Positions 12,542-25,768 of a stretch of 64,000 bases of DNA are shown one piece after another. This DNA comes from Laguncularia racemosa (lineage: Eukaryota > Streptophyta > Magnoliopsida > Myrtales > Combretaceae), in assembly GCA_037954665.1 (NCBI GenBank), contig JBBMOL010000574.1, forward strand, positions 81,268-145,267. Reading direction: 5' to 3'. Both the position numbers and the translations under genes were made by a program. Each line of letters starts with the position of its first letter. Position 1 is the stretch's first letter. The notes below the pieces were generated by a model. It made no database searches and had not been told where the DNA came from. It was given only the letters and a program-made list of their open reading frames with translations.

Positions 12542-15500
12542 AAAAACCCTAAAATAATAAATGAAGTCAATGGAATAAAAAGGGAAAATTTTGAAGTCAA
12601 ATAAGATGGATAAACCTAGTATAAGACTAAATTTTTCCAAAATGGACCTTGTTGCCCTTGAATTTGATTTTATTGAATTTAATCCCGAATTAGCTTAGAA
12701 ACCCTAAATATAGCCCTAAGACCTTGATTAGGTAAATAAAATATTTTTTATGTTATTTGGATTCAATTGGAAAAGGAAAATTTAAGTTTGGAGAATATAT
12801 GTAAAATGACTAAAATGCTCCTAAGCTCAATCTCTTTAAAGAATGATTAAAGTCATGAAGAATTTTAGAATAATATGGAAAATAAAAGTGAAATATTTCT
12901 AATTGAAATAAGGTGGAAATAAATTGAATAAAAAGTGCCACATGAGACTAAAAGTGATAACACTTGACAAGGAAAGGGACCCTCACTAAAACCTTTAATT
13001 GTTCCTAACCTAAAAAACCCTTAAACCCTAGCAAATTCCCCCCTTAAGAATGCTAGGCCAAGACCCTCATATAGTAGTACCCATCCATTTCTCCTTTCAA
13101 GTTTTATTAATATAACCTTCTCAAAACCCAACTAAAATCCTAACCACTTATTTAACCCTAATTACTTCCTAATGTCCTTACTAACATAGTTGTTTTCTTA
13201 CAAGCTTTAGGTGATAATTAAGTGAAAACACTAGTTGGGAGCTCTTAAGATCATGGTTTGGAGATTAATTAAGGTGAGATGGTGATTCAATTTGTTGAGG
13301 TAAGAATTAGCATAAGCATCTTAAGTTTAGGCACTAATGAACATTTTGTTAATCTGAGGAAAATGTGAGGAGTCATTGTGGAAAACAAGAAATTCCACTT
13401 TTGGGAGCTACAAAGGATGGCAAAGAGGAAGCACAATAGTTGGGATTGAATCTTCTTTGAGGTAAGCTCAATACCATACACAAATGGGTGATTTAAGATG
13501 TTAGAACATATTTAAATGGTAGTTAAGTAAAAAACTTAATAAGTTAGCTAAGAACCATGTTGAATCGCCACTTGAGAAGCTTAATTAAGTGCAATTTTGT
13601 TTGATTAATAAATTATTAAGATGATGAATGTGTTGGATTGATGATTAATTAAGGCTTAATAAGTTGAATTTTAGATTTAAGCGAAAATTTTGCATGATGA
13701 TTGTAGAACCTTATTGCCACTACATATATGTGATTGGGGATATTTCTTGCTTTCAAATCTGAATTAGATGATAAAAATTAGTAAATTGATCATCAGAGTA
13801 TTGATTTAAGGACTTAAAAGTAGTTTGGATGAAGATTCCTATGAATATAGTGATGACTTATTTATATTGAGTAGAATTGATATTTCAAATTATAAAATGG
13901 ATAGATTAGACATGGTTCTCATAATGTTCCTTATATTTCAAGCATAATTAAAGTGAAAAAAGTGGTTGAAAATGATATGGTACAATAGTTGGAAATTTGC
14001 GTGAAGGATATCAAAATTAGGAGATGAATTGTGGTAAAAAATTAAGTGGTTGATCTTAACAATTGTGGTCACTATTGCTTATCATGTTACTATGACTAAT
14101 TCTAAAAACTTTTAAATTAGTATGTCTAATTTGGGTTATTTTAGGTGTGATGTTTAACTAGTGAATACTAGTTTGTTTGGATATGAAATAAGGCTTAGAA
14201 GTTGAGTTGTGTTGAAAGTGAGCTAATTAGAATGATTTCTTCTTAGCTAAACATTTTCTAAACTTTTAGAGCTGTTATGAAATTTATTTGGACTTAAATT
14301 TGAAATATAGATGATGTTTTAGACACTAAAGGGAAATAAGATTAAGTGGGCTTTCGTTTAGAGTAATTTTGATGTAAATTAGATACGATATGGACCTTTA
14401 AAGTTGTAAATTCATAATTTTCTATAATTTGGAAATTCAAATGCCCTAAAATTAATAAACTAGACCATTGTTTGCGAAAATTGACAAAGGAAGTGATAGG
14501 GGTTCAAATGGCTTTGGTTTTTCTTGATTGGAGTTTAAAAATGATAAGTTATAACCCATTAAATTTTGCACAATCTAAAATAAAAGTGATAGGGGCTCGA
14601 TTGGCTTTGGTTTCACTTGATTGGAGTTTAAAAATGATAAGTCATAACCCATTAAAATTTGGAAATTCTAAAATGATGAATTTAAATATAGAGTTAAGAT
14701 TATTAAAATAATTTAGGTTAAGGTTGGCCCAATCCCAAATCAACCTTTCCATATAAGCCTATGGACCAACCTTATACCTATTCCTATGGGTGGTCCATAT
14801 GAAAATATATAATTAATTAATTGGGCCTAAATGATTTAAGAAATAAATTTGGACTAATTTAGGAATTAACCTACTAAATCAACCTTAGTGGGCTTATATG
14901 ATAACAAAAAGAACCTAAATGGGCCCATGACCCAAAAATTACATGGACCTATTGCATTTTTAAGGTGTGTACCTTAAAAGGGCTTTAATAAGTCAAGAAA
15001 ACCTAAATTGACCTTAAACCCAATAAGGCTTTAAATCAACTAAAATCCTAAAATGAAGTTAAAATTAGGTACTATAACCAAATTGGGTCCAAGACATAAT
15101 GAATATGGTCAAATGGACACAATGGGCTTAGGATAATTATAATATAATAAAATCACCTAATTGAACCTAAAGTAGGCTTAAGAAAAACAAGTGGACCTAA
15201 ATATTATAATCGGACTTAAATGTATTTAAATGAGCCTAAATACTTAAATTGTGGCATAAAAAGAAAGAGCAAATTCAATGAATTAAGTCCAAATTAGATA
15301 CATTACTTCAAATAATCGATTAAATAAAGTAAGTAGCACTAGTGGGCTTAACTCTAAACATAATTGTGCTTTCTATTTTTTAATAGCCTAAATACCTTAA
15401 TTGATCCTTAAACATATCTAGACTCAAATCTAAACAACATAAATTGACCTAAGTGAATAAACCCTAAATGATTTGGGCCAAATTAACTAAAAGGTTAATT

Positions 15501-16633
15501 AGCCTTTTATAACCCTTAATGGGCCCATAATTAATATAGACCTTAAATAATCTAAACCAAACCCAAGAATAGTATACAAATACTTAAAGTAATTATTTGA
15601 CTTAAGTTTTCTTTTTCAATATACAAAATCAACTCAGCTTACAGAATTAGAAATCTGGACTTCAATTCAAGAGCCTTAACCCATTCAAGGTATACAATAA
15701 CATACGTGTTGCTTGCTAGGTTAGAAAATTTAAATTGGACTATTAATCAACTCAACTAAGTATCTACTTGCTACTTATACTTAATTACTTAAGCCAACAA
15801 GTGATACCTTTGGATCGAGATTACACCTACAGTTTTATAACCCAAAATGACACGGCAAATTAGAGACTTAGACTATCGAGGATTGGCTCAACGGGTAGAT
15901 GATAAGTGAAATCATGTCTAATAATGAGCATTATAAACAAAAATAAGGTATATTGGGAGTTTTCTAGGGTTATAGTTCTCAATGAATGATACGATATAAC
16001 AAGGTTGTGATTATTAAGAACTGCATAACGGTGATGTTACTTAAAGATGGGTGCCTAGGCTTCGATGTCGCAATGTGGAGTTCGAGTGCCTCCATCAACC
16101 CTCAATCATTGCTACAATGGAATTAGACCCTAGGTTTCGATGTTTACACTATGATGTATAGGGACACTTGGCTCACTTTTCTTTTTTAGGTGAGAACTTT
16201 TCAATAGATCCCTTATACAATCCGATGGGTTTTAGCTCTAAGTAGAAGTAAGAGGATAAGTATAGAGCCTTAGATTTCACGGATTTTGACTATTATTGAT
16301 TTTCTATTTACACTTAATACTTTTGTACTAGTTTTATATTTGGACTTATTATAGGAGCTGCTTATAAATCCATGGCCTACCTACTTATATTTGTATTTTG
16401 TGGACCCCTTCGATCTTATGACATAGATACCTATCATGTTTTATCCATTACATTTTTTTTTTTAAACTTACAAACTTTCAAGCATTTTTAAAATTAGCGA
16501 ATTGTCTAGTATATTTTCAAAATTTTATTAACAATTTCAAAATCCTAAAATTGATTTAGAAATCCACTAAATAATTATAACCTTACATAATCTACTTAAG
16601 TAGGTTATGTATTGAACTATCGTTATCATAGCA
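12542..16633 (+). repeat. 3' LTR of element T
   Basis: It starts after the polypurine tract and ends CATAGCA at 16633, about 4.1 kb. 12562-13308 and 15318-16633 align with the 5' LTR. The block 13309-15317 has no counterpart there. It contains the 93-bp tandem duplication at 14491-14676, which creates a chance open frame. Confidence 0.7.
14491..14676 (+). repeat. 93-bp tandem duplication in the 3' LTR of element T
   Basis: 14491-14583 and 14584-14676 are direct copies with few differences; both start AAGTGATAGGGG. The open frame at 14472-14711 comes from this duplication and is not a gene. Confidence 0.75.
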
Positions 16634-18497
16634 AACTAGGGGTGTGATACCTACAATAAGAACTTACTGAAAGAAATATACTTAACATTATGAAAAAGAT
16701 AAAACATATTCTAATGTGGATATTAGAGATATAAGACATCTCAAAATAAAATAGTATATTTATTAAAGAAGAGATTGTAAATGAAACTTATAATATATAG
16801 AAATAAATTATTATATTCCATGACCATGCAATTTTATAGATTTGTAAATTCTCCATTATAAGAAATATTATTGAAATCTTTAAATTTCCACTTAGAAACA
16901 CTGTTAGAAGTATAAAACTAAAACAAAGAAATAAAATGAGGCATCAAATTATTAGATATACAAGGTTTCTATTCGAGTTAAGTTAGAACATAGGTTAAGA
17001 ACTTAGGAAAAATGTTACCAACCCTAGTTTTAAATGAGCTAGGTGGGTTAATAAATGGATTAGGATGCTAAACTCAAACTTGGACACATTTATAAATAGG
17101 TGAAACCCATTTATTAATCTTTCGAGTTTTTCTAACACAAACCTATTTATTTATAATTGTGTCACGTTGCATCCAGGTTGGTGGGTCCTATACCAAATTT
17201 CTAACCCTATTGGCAATGCACTTTTTTTTTTTTGAAAAAAAAAAGGTCTAACAGTTTTAAAAGATATAATTAGACATGGGTGTATAGCCTTAACTTGCCA
17301 AAGTCACAAAGCCTTTAGCTAAGGAATTGAGACTTACTCGTCTTAGTTGGTTCTAGGGTGAGCCTTAAGGATATGGGTCTTAAACTCATCATACCAGTCT
17401 TAATTAATTATTTATTTTCTTTATTTTGTATGTTTAAAATTCAAAAACTTTGAACCTAAGAATCATGTAACTCTAGTTTTTTTTTTTTTTTTAACTAAGT
17501 TGAATAGGATTTTCTTTTCTATTTATACAAAGCTACAATCATTTACAGTATGATAAAAGTAACGTTGGACAAAAAAAAAAAAAAAAAGAATATGAAAGTC
17601 AATCGTAAATTGCTTAGGTTAGAAATATTTCTTTTGGTGAATTCTTATATATATTAGATCAAACCAACACTAAAGGCTATGTTTAATTTTTATATTATCA
17701 ATAACAATATATTAATTTCTTCTGTTAATAGCAATATTAGGCATTATAAATGGGAAAGAATTTTTGCTCACTCACATGAAAATAGTTTATGTTTTACTTT
17801 TAATATTTATATATATATATGTTAGTATATATTACTTTTGGTATTTGAATTTTACTCATTTTTTTAATTAACTATTTAAAACTTTAAATTATCAATTTGT
17901 TACCTAAAATTACTTATTTTTGCAATTAACTATCTAAACTTTACTTATTTTATAATCAATTACCTAAACTTAACCTATTTTTGTTATTAATTACCTTGTA
18001 TAAGTATTATAGTTGATATTTAAATATTTATAAATAGTAAATCGATACTATTACTTTGTAGATGATTAATTATAAAAATGAACAAAACTCTGATCAAATG
18101 TGATAATTACCTAAACACATTGTTTTTTCTGTTTTTTTTTACAGACCTGACAAATTTATAGGTTTCGGGCACAGACAGCTCGTAACCTGGAGACTCATCA
18201 GATTCCTCAACAGATCAAAACCCGGCGACGCAGGCCTTGATCGTGGCACAAGTTCGAACGATCCGTACCCATCTCTTAAGTATAACGGGGTAGTTATCAT
18301 ATAGTTATGATAAAAGGTAGAGGCTGAAGTTCTTTCCAATTGGCAAACAACGGGTCACACCGATGTAAAGCTTAGGACAAGTGAAGGGCCGAATCAATAC
18401 TTCTAAAACATTAACTATTTCACTTTTCACTTTTCGAAAAAATTAAGTATCTTGCTATAGAAAGATATATATAAGAGGAAAAAAGGGGTGTGAATAC
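16634..18497. other. AT-rich spacer downstream of the subtilase
   Basis: I see no gene. There are T and A homopolymers near 17480 and 17570. A non-coding repeat remnant lies near 17000-17230 and resembles 4660-4860. A conspicuously GC-richer island lies at about 18145-18400. None of it reads as subtilase exons on the minus strand. Confidence 0.5.
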
Positions 18498-21400
18498 CTG
18501 GAGGAGTTGAGATAAAGGTGGATACTGTCTCCATCTGTTTCATCAAGATAAGAAGTCGATAACGGAAAAGTGCGAGCAACGTCTTTAGGCCATGCATCAT
18601 CATGCATCACTGCGCCAACTGCACCCGCAGAGTAAGGACCTCCCCCAGAAACTAGGGCATCACAAAGAACAATCTTGCCCTTCACCAAATTTGGATCAAG
18701 AGAATCGGAAAGACAGTACCTACTTGAAGTAAATTAACATTGGCGTGTACGTAGGTAGTCATACTTTTGAGAAATAATAGTTTAATCTTTACCTTGATGA
18801 AGAATCAGTGTAGTTTCCTGTAACATTTGGAGCATTTCCTCCGTAAATCAACGGATACATGTCCGTTGTGTCAAATGTGTTAATTGAAGCTCCCTACATT
18901 TCATGGATAATAATGATTAGACAAAAGTAAATCGACACCTTGTATCATTTTTTACTACAACTGCAAAAAAAAAATAGAAAAAGGACAGAAAATTACATGA
19001 GGAAGCATATAATTATGATTTTAGAGGATAATTACCTTATAATTCTGTTTTAAGGTTCGTTAATGAAGTATATTATAAAATTTCACGCATAACTGCACTT
19101 TTATTTTGTAACTACGAGTATATCAGATTTATATTGAGTAAATTAATGGTTTGACAGCTGATTACCAGATGAAGCAAGATTACGAGATAATAAGTACTTT
19201 TATTTAGCCACTATGAAATTTGGAAGGTTTGGAGAATTACATGATAAAATTATTAAACAAGAGAAATGGATCATATTAAAAAGGCATATCTGAATTTTCA
19301 CTTTGCATTCTTGTGGTTTTTCGGTTTTCAATTACATAATTCGACTTCTCATCCTTTCTCACTTTATCTATTTGTGCTTTTTTCCCTGCTACATAGCCTA
19401 AGATTTTACACTTTGTTTTTACTCACTTTGCAATTTTTTTATACTACTATTGTTTAGTTACATAGTGAACAATTAGATAAAAACTTCGTTCGACTAATCA
19501 TGTTCTCGTGTTTTCTCTTTTGTTCTTCTTCACTTTATTTATTTTTTTTTCTCATTTTTGATAGTGGACACAATTTCATAATGGAGCAAAGGTTGTATAA
19601 CAAGCTCAGGTCATGTAACTGGAAAAACAATAATATAAATTAGCAAAGTGAAAAAATACGAAAGGTTACATTATTGTTTAAATGGAAAATATAACACCAG
19701 CTAACAAAATGAAAATAAAAAAACTCATACATCTATTTTGTAATGAGCCTAATTAAATATAAAATGATAAAGCAGAGGTAATGGCTATTTGCTTACCACA
19801 TTTTTCTGCAAACTATTTTTTCTTTTTTTTTTTTTTAGTTATAGTGGATCCTATTTCATTGTGGTTTTTAACCTTAGGTTGGGTTTTCTACATTAAACAA
19901 CTGTGTTTATATCTTCTCTACAATCTCTGTCTTATTCTTATAATTTAAGAAGTGAGAAATTGTCAAACTTAATGTATGTTCTATCTTAAATATATCTTAA
20001 TCACTAGTGCTAGGACACTAAAGAAACGATTAGTTATTAGCTTAATGTGTAAAAGTAGGGATCTCTCTCTTCATACAAACAACTATACATATATAATATT
20101 TATAATATATGCATGTTTTGTGACAATGAGGTGATCGATAAATTAGATATTACACAAAGATGACAAAAATGTGTAATAATTCTTTATCCAAGCTAACAAT
20201 TCTATCATATCCTAACTTATTGATTTATTTATTTATTTATTTGCCAACTGTCATATCCTAACTTCAATAGATTATTTTTCCAATAATTGTAAATATACCA
20301 GTTAATAATATTGGCCGGATGTATATAGATATTTTAAACTCTTAAAATTTAACTTTGAGTCCCCATGAATATTGAAAATATGTAGATATTTCAAAAATTG
20401 AAAAAAATCCTAAAATTATTGCTAAAAATACTATGTATAGCAACGAATTTATAGCTTTAACAAAGGTTTAAGAAATAAATAAATATTATTAAAATTATAA
20501 AAAAGATAAAATCATGCTTCAAAACTTAAAAGAGCCTATCCACATTTGAAGCTTTGAGATTTGGCCTTATACTTTAGTTCTATTCCACTGGAAATGGGAA
20601 TTAGAGAAAATTTGAAAGCACGTAGTCTCAAGTAGGTATAATATAGATAATAGATTAAACATTTTAAGAACTATACAAAGCTTTGACGTTCTACGAATTT
20701 TATAAATAAAATACGGAAAAATATATTGTAGATCTTACCTCAAATGTCTTTCCATCCCCTAATTGCACCTTCGTGACAAATGTCCTATCAATAGTACTAG
20801 CAGCAACCGACATAATCCATGGAGAGACACTATGCGTGGTGCTAAGGGCGGGGCCTCCATTGCCCGCAGAATTAGATGTTAATATACCCCTTCGCGTTGC
20901 ATGAAAGGCTCCAATTGCTGTTGCATCTTCAAAATACTGGCTAGCTCCCTCAGGGTACCCTATTGAAATGGATATAATATCCACACCATCGGCAATGGCA
21001 TCATCGAATGCCGCAAGAATATCCGAGTTATAACATCCGTCAGACCAGCAGACCTTGTACACTGCAATCCTAGCTGATGGAACACCGCCGCGGGCTGTTC
21101 CAAGACCGAGGCCATACAGGCTTGCCTCACTGACGGCGCTCCCAGCGACCGTTGAAGCAACGTGGGTTCCGTGTCCGCTGGAATCTCTAGCAGATTGGTA
21201 ATCATCAGGTTCAAAGGTGCCAGTAGCTCGGTAGAATTTCGCCCCTATTATCTTGCTGAAAGAGCAAGTATTTTATAAATAATTAGCACTTATGTCTTTG
21301 TGATAACTATTTGGAAAATAAAAAATCAATAGTAATAATAAATATATTTTCTTATATTTGTTTTATGTGTGGTTAATTTTTAACTTTCAACATTGAATAT

Positions 21401-24082
21401 TTAGATCTCAAATCTTTGAAATTTTTATATGATCAAATTGCCTTTGATTTTAGATTTTTCTTAAGTATAATTTTTTTTAATTATTTTGATAAAGGAAAAA
21501 AGAAAAAAAAAAGTAAAGTAGTATCTAAAAGCATATAATTTTCTCTAAAGGTCTAAACATTTAATTTCAAACATAAAATATTAGATTTGGATGTCCTAAA
21601 GTTATTTTCTTTAAACGGTACACATATGGTAAATATAAAAGGGTGTTTTACAATTTATTTATTTAAATAACTAATGGTAGAGGATGGAATTCTATAGAAT
21701 TGGAGGTAATATAGCTACAATTTTCCGTTCCCACCTTCACGTCCTTACAAAACTGATTTTAAAGCTAATGTAATTGGACAGCTTAGATGGTTTACTTTGT
21801 GAAATTAAACAATGCCAAAGATTTGCTAAATTATTTTAGAACATGAAGGGAGATCCAAAAATGTTCGAGCTAATGCAGGAGATAGAAATTCTTATTTATT
21901 TCATTTTTGAAATAATTATAACTAAATCCTTAAAACTGTTATTCATGCACGGATAAATCTCTATATGCTTAGATATGATATGTAACTTTTGAAAATATAT
22001 AAATAACTTTCAAACAATTATTCAAATCCCAAAGTTATTATTAAAAAAATTATAAATAATAATAATCTTAAACCTTTAATTACAGTTTTATTGGTGATAC
22101 AGTTTTTCAATGTTGCGAAGAGTTAAAGAGAAAGGTAAGGGATCTAATTACACGAAACTATTATTGAAATTTGCACTTTATGTGTCTTTCCATAAGGTCG
22201 AGGTGAGAAAATATACTTGTTGCAAGTGAAGTTATCGAAAGTTTGACAGCTTCCTTTCCATGTGCTTGGTGGTGGACCAAATCCTTTATCATTGAAGCTA
22301 TCCGATTCTGGCCATATTCCGCTATCAATTACTCCAATCACAATATCTTTTTCTAGTGCTGTCCTTTCAACTTGTTTGGAAAAACCCATAAAATCCCATG
22401 ACCTTGTTGTGTCGAGCGTTAGCTTCTCGCTCGGGAACACAGAAACCACTTTCTCCAAAGCTGATTTCGTCATGCATCAACATAAGTATTGTATTATCGT
22501 AACAATATGCGCACATAAACACAAGAAATATAGTTGAAGAGAAATTATCACCAGCCATTTTATGCGCCTCATGTTCAGTTAATTTCGCAACAAATCCATT
22601 GAAGGTCCTCTTGTAGCTGTGAAGTATAGTATTTGGTCTAACAACGCTGTAGATATTGAAAATATAAGTTAGAGAACCAATCGTCTGTTCATACTACATG
22701 TACACACTGGAGTAATGACGGATTAATCATATAATATATTTTTAACTTGCTTGCAAACATGAACAGAATAAGGAATATATAAGAATCCCCCTACGAACTG
22801 TTTATATGAGAAAATTTAAAATATGATAAATTAATTTATAAATGATTCAGTTATAACACAAATAGATATGATAATGAAATAAAATAATTATTAGAAGGGT
22901 ACAAGAAATTCTATAAATCTTTTCAAAACCTGAAAATAATATAGAATTATAATGCTATTCTATAATGATAATGTCTTTTCATAATACTTTTAATATTTTA
23001 TAGAGATAAAACTCAATATAAAAATAACATAATTAATCCAATATATTATCCAAACAAGACAAATAGATACATTAAAATAATGAAAAAATTATTTAGAATT
23101 TCTAGATCATTTTTAGGTAACTTATCTCTTCCTTTCTTCCTATTTCTATTTTCTCTTTCTATATCTTTGCGCCCGCGCACGCATGTGCGTGTGTTAGGCT
23201 TTCAACGTCCCATCTATCACTCTCCTTACCCCATGCATTCCCAACCATCTTCCCCAGGGACAACTGTCGTGGAAGGACTAAAACCTCCCCTATTATTGAT
23301 TGATTGATGTTCATGATGATCAATTATTAGACGGGGAAACACACACCTGCCAAGAACTTCTTGCATCATATCCTTGTGAAGAGATGACATCGAAGGAACA
23401 TCTTTTGGCCGCGAACCCATGTAAACAATATAGTCCTGCTAGTAACGTGACAACAACATATTACGGACTCCGAATTCGTCTATATGATTGGGGGGATGAA
23501 GTTCTGTAATTATGAACTTTTGTACACGGATCAAGTCATTTTATAAGCGAGTAGCATATTTATTGTAATTTCGAGACAGTATACTTCATCCAAACTTCTT
23601 TAATTTTGGATTCGTGCACTTGCATATATATGGCATACATATTGCATCCATAGTTTGAAGAGTAAATCACTCCAAAAATTACACCTAAAGATGGAGGATC
23701 CATTTTCTTATATATAAGAAGTTCAATAAACACATTTGATGTTTCATGCCATTGTTAATGATCATGAAGTAAAAGGATCAAAAGGTAGAAAATTGAAGTT
23801 GATGACCGAACTCACATAACGCAATTGAATTTTCATCTATAATTTAGAGGCATCTTATACAGATATACTATTGCAAACATATTAAGCTTACAAATGTAAT
23901 CGAAATGTTCCCAAAAATAAAAAATAAAAAATAAAAAAAGGAATATTAAAGACATAAGAGCCTCTATTTTAAATAAAGATGAGAGAAAAACTTGCCTTTC
24001 GGCTATCCTCCGCCAATCCGTTGGTAGTGACCAGAGAAATGGTGAGGGAAAAGAGAAGAATATGTGCAAAAGTCAAATACAT
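18498..24082 (-). CDS. cucumisin-like subtilase (S8A), seven 5' exons; catalytic-Ser end absent
   Basis: This would be a secreted plant serine protease of the subtilisin-like family. Exons on the minus strand: 23996-24082, 23347-23435, 22552-22646, 22217-22460, 20739-21255, 18793-18893, 18498-18719. They splice in phase to about 451 codons. The ATG at 24082 was chosen because MYLTFAHILLFSLTISL forms a signal peptide. Residues 30-105 are the I9 inhibitor (DYIVYMGS, FNGFVAKLTEHEA). Catalytic Asp is about residue 136 (GVIDSGIWPES), catalytic His about 200 (SSGHGTHVAST) and the oxyanion Asn about 304 (NSAGNGGP). Residues 345-451 begin the PA domain. Intron 1 starts with GC, the others with GT. 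The family is usually about 730-770 residues. The catalytic-Ser motif (GTSMxCPH) and Fn3-like end are not found after the last donor at 18497. Either this is a truncated pseudogene, or the next intron runs more than 18 kb past elements T and A beyond the window. Confidence 0.85.
18894..20738 (-). other. intron 5 of the subtilase (1.85 kb)
   Basis: This is much longer than its neighbours (introns 3 and 6 are under 100 bases). It is AT-rich with T tracts. The plus-strand open frame at 19266-19457 is low complexity and hydrophobic by base composition; I do not regard it as a gene. The middle part (about 19140-19830) may be inserted DNA, but I could not define terminal repeats. Confidence 0.5.
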
Positions 24083-24134
24083 GTTTGTCCCCGTATAGCT
24101 TAGCTTTTTCCGAAAAGCTTTTAGGAAGCACGGA

Positions 24135-24143
24135 CTTATATAG
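24135..24143 (-). promoter_or_regulatory. TATA box of the subtilase gene
   Basis: On the minus strand CTATATAAG lies about 55 bases upstream of the chosen ATG at 24082. This predicts a short 5' untranslated region and supports that start over the in-frame upstream ATG at 24163. Confidence 0.6.
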
Positions 24144-24774
24144 ATGCAAGCATCTTTGACCAATTACAGGACTACCTTGGTTTAATTCTATACTGGCATC
24201 ATCACTTCACATTTTCGGATGGTTATAATTTATAAATATAGCCATTTTAATTTAGAAGCTATAGACCTTCCAAACTCGTAAAATCTGATTTCCCTCCCCC
24301 ATAATTTAATATATATATATATATATATATAAACTCAACCATTACTAGAATCTCAAACTATTGCTAAAAAATTATAAATATTGAAAGTACTTTGATAATA
24401 AATTGGAGTGTTTGTACAATCTTCAAAAATTATGAAAATCTAAAATCCTACTTTGAGAATTTGAGCTACCCATTCATACCTAACTAATAATTTAGATGGT
24501 GGATTTACAATTTGCTCTACATTTCACTATTTCTTTCCCTATTTCATTCTATATAACTCCTAAGTGGACTGATCAAAATGAAAGTGATTAGATAATATTT
24601 AACATCACTATCATTAGTTAGATTTTTCATCTTATCTGTTTCGTATAAAATTTTATATATTCCATGATGAAGTTTATTCCTCAAATTAAGCAACTGAAGT
24701 AGCTCAATTTTTTTTTTCTTTTCGTCTCAAGTAAGCGGGAGGAAACGTAGGGATAGTATATTATACAGTCGTAA

Positions 24775-25130
24775 TTTCAAGTGGTTATTAACTTGAAGGT
24801 TTGAATGAGGTAAAGTTGAACCTTGTCAAGGAAATCTCGCCGGAATGACAAGTTTCATGCTTTTCAGTGTTGATAATAATATTAAAAATCCTTTTTTGAT
24901 GTTAAGAATAATATTATACAATGATATATTTCTCTTGAAGTAATCTCCTATCACCCAGCCTGGAACAAATTTATTTTAAAAAATAGATAAATAAAAAAAG
25001 ATGAGGCCGTATAGATCCCGGCGATGTATGGTATAATAACTTCGATGAAGGTGTGCGTTTGAAAGGGTTTTTCTTTTTTTTTTTCCCTCCTTACACTGCC
25101 AACTACTATGTATATTATATTTAGAAAATA
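24775..25130. repeat. upstream paralogous block, copy 1
   Basis: It aligns in the same orientation with 30290-30620. Shared landmarks are ATGAGGTAAAGTTGAA, CCGG-TTGGAATGAC, ATTTCATTCTTTT-like and AATGATATATTTCT words in the same order. It lies about 0.7 kb upstream of the subtilase start, so the duplicated unit may be promoter-distal DNA of a tandem gene array. Confidence 0.6.
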
Positions 25131-25470
25131 TAAATATAAATTTGTTCCAACTGCCTCATTGAAAGTATTGTCAACTTTATTGGGCTACAAAAGTTTGACG
25201 GTTGACATATGAAATGTTGAATATGTAGCTTAAATTCACACAAAAACTTGGTTTAATCAGAAGACGAGTAAGAAAACAAATGGACAGGACTATAGCCGGA
25301 GCATGAAACCTATAAGGACACTATTGCCACTAGGGACGGTTGAACCCGGGTGTTGGTCTATTCGCATGAGATTGTGGTCGATGTGGACGAGTCAGTGGGC
25401 AACCGGGATGTTCTTGTGACTTATGGCAGCTTCTTTTGGTAAGTTTTTTTATGCCTAAGTGCTATTAGAG

Positions 25471-25768
25471 CGGCTTTTGGACATTCTTATAAAAACTTTG
25501 TATTGGATAGAGTATGATAAGCATGATATATATGTCATAATCTATCATTTGAATTGTCTGGATATCAATTATACTATTTAAAACCTATTGCTTGGATGGC
25601 TTTAGATATTGTATTGGACCGGCTTTTCGACATTCTTAAAAGAACTTTGTATTGGATAGAGTATGATAAGCATGATATATATGTCGCAATCTATCATTTG
25701 AATTGTCTCAATATCAATTATACTATTTAAAACCTATTGCTTTGATGGCTTTAGATATGGTATGATTT
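25471..25768. repeat. 149-bp tandem duplication
   Basis: 25471-25619 and 25620-25768 are direct copies with about a dozen differences. Both start CGGCTTTT and contain TAGAGTATGATAAGCATGA. There are only two units, no spacer and no coding potential. Confidence 0.85.

Larger units (their letters stand above)
5095..16633 (+). mobile_element. Tekay/Del-like Ty3/gypsy chromovirus T (decayed)
   Basis: The order is 5' LTR, degenerate tRNA-Met primer site, gag with zinc knuckle, protease remnant, RT, RNase H, integrase, chromodomain-like tail, G-rich polypurine tract and 3' LTR. The chromodomain after integrase and the long LTRs point to the Tekay/Del group of chromoviruses. The coding region has dozens of stops, so this is an old copy. 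The 5' LTR is about 2.2 kb and the 3' LTR about 4.1 kb. The difference is one block of about 2 kb present only in the 3' copy. The left boundary is approximate and no target duplication was established. Confidence 0.8.

Noticed and set aside
14472..14711. 79-codon frame in the 3' LTR of T
   Set aside because: It is produced by the 93-bp tandem duplication in LTR sequence and has no domain.
19266..19457. Hydrophobic 63-codon frame in intron 5
   Set aside because: The hydrophobicity follows from T-rich DNA. There is no start context, domain or second copy.
22262..22537. 91-codon plus-strand open frame
   Set aside because: It is antisense to subtilase exon 4, which has clear domain motifs and splice sites.
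24083..24163. Upstream ATG at 24163 as the subtilase start
   Set aside because: It would put 27 non-hydrophobic residues before the signal peptide and lies upstream of the TATA box at 24135-24143.
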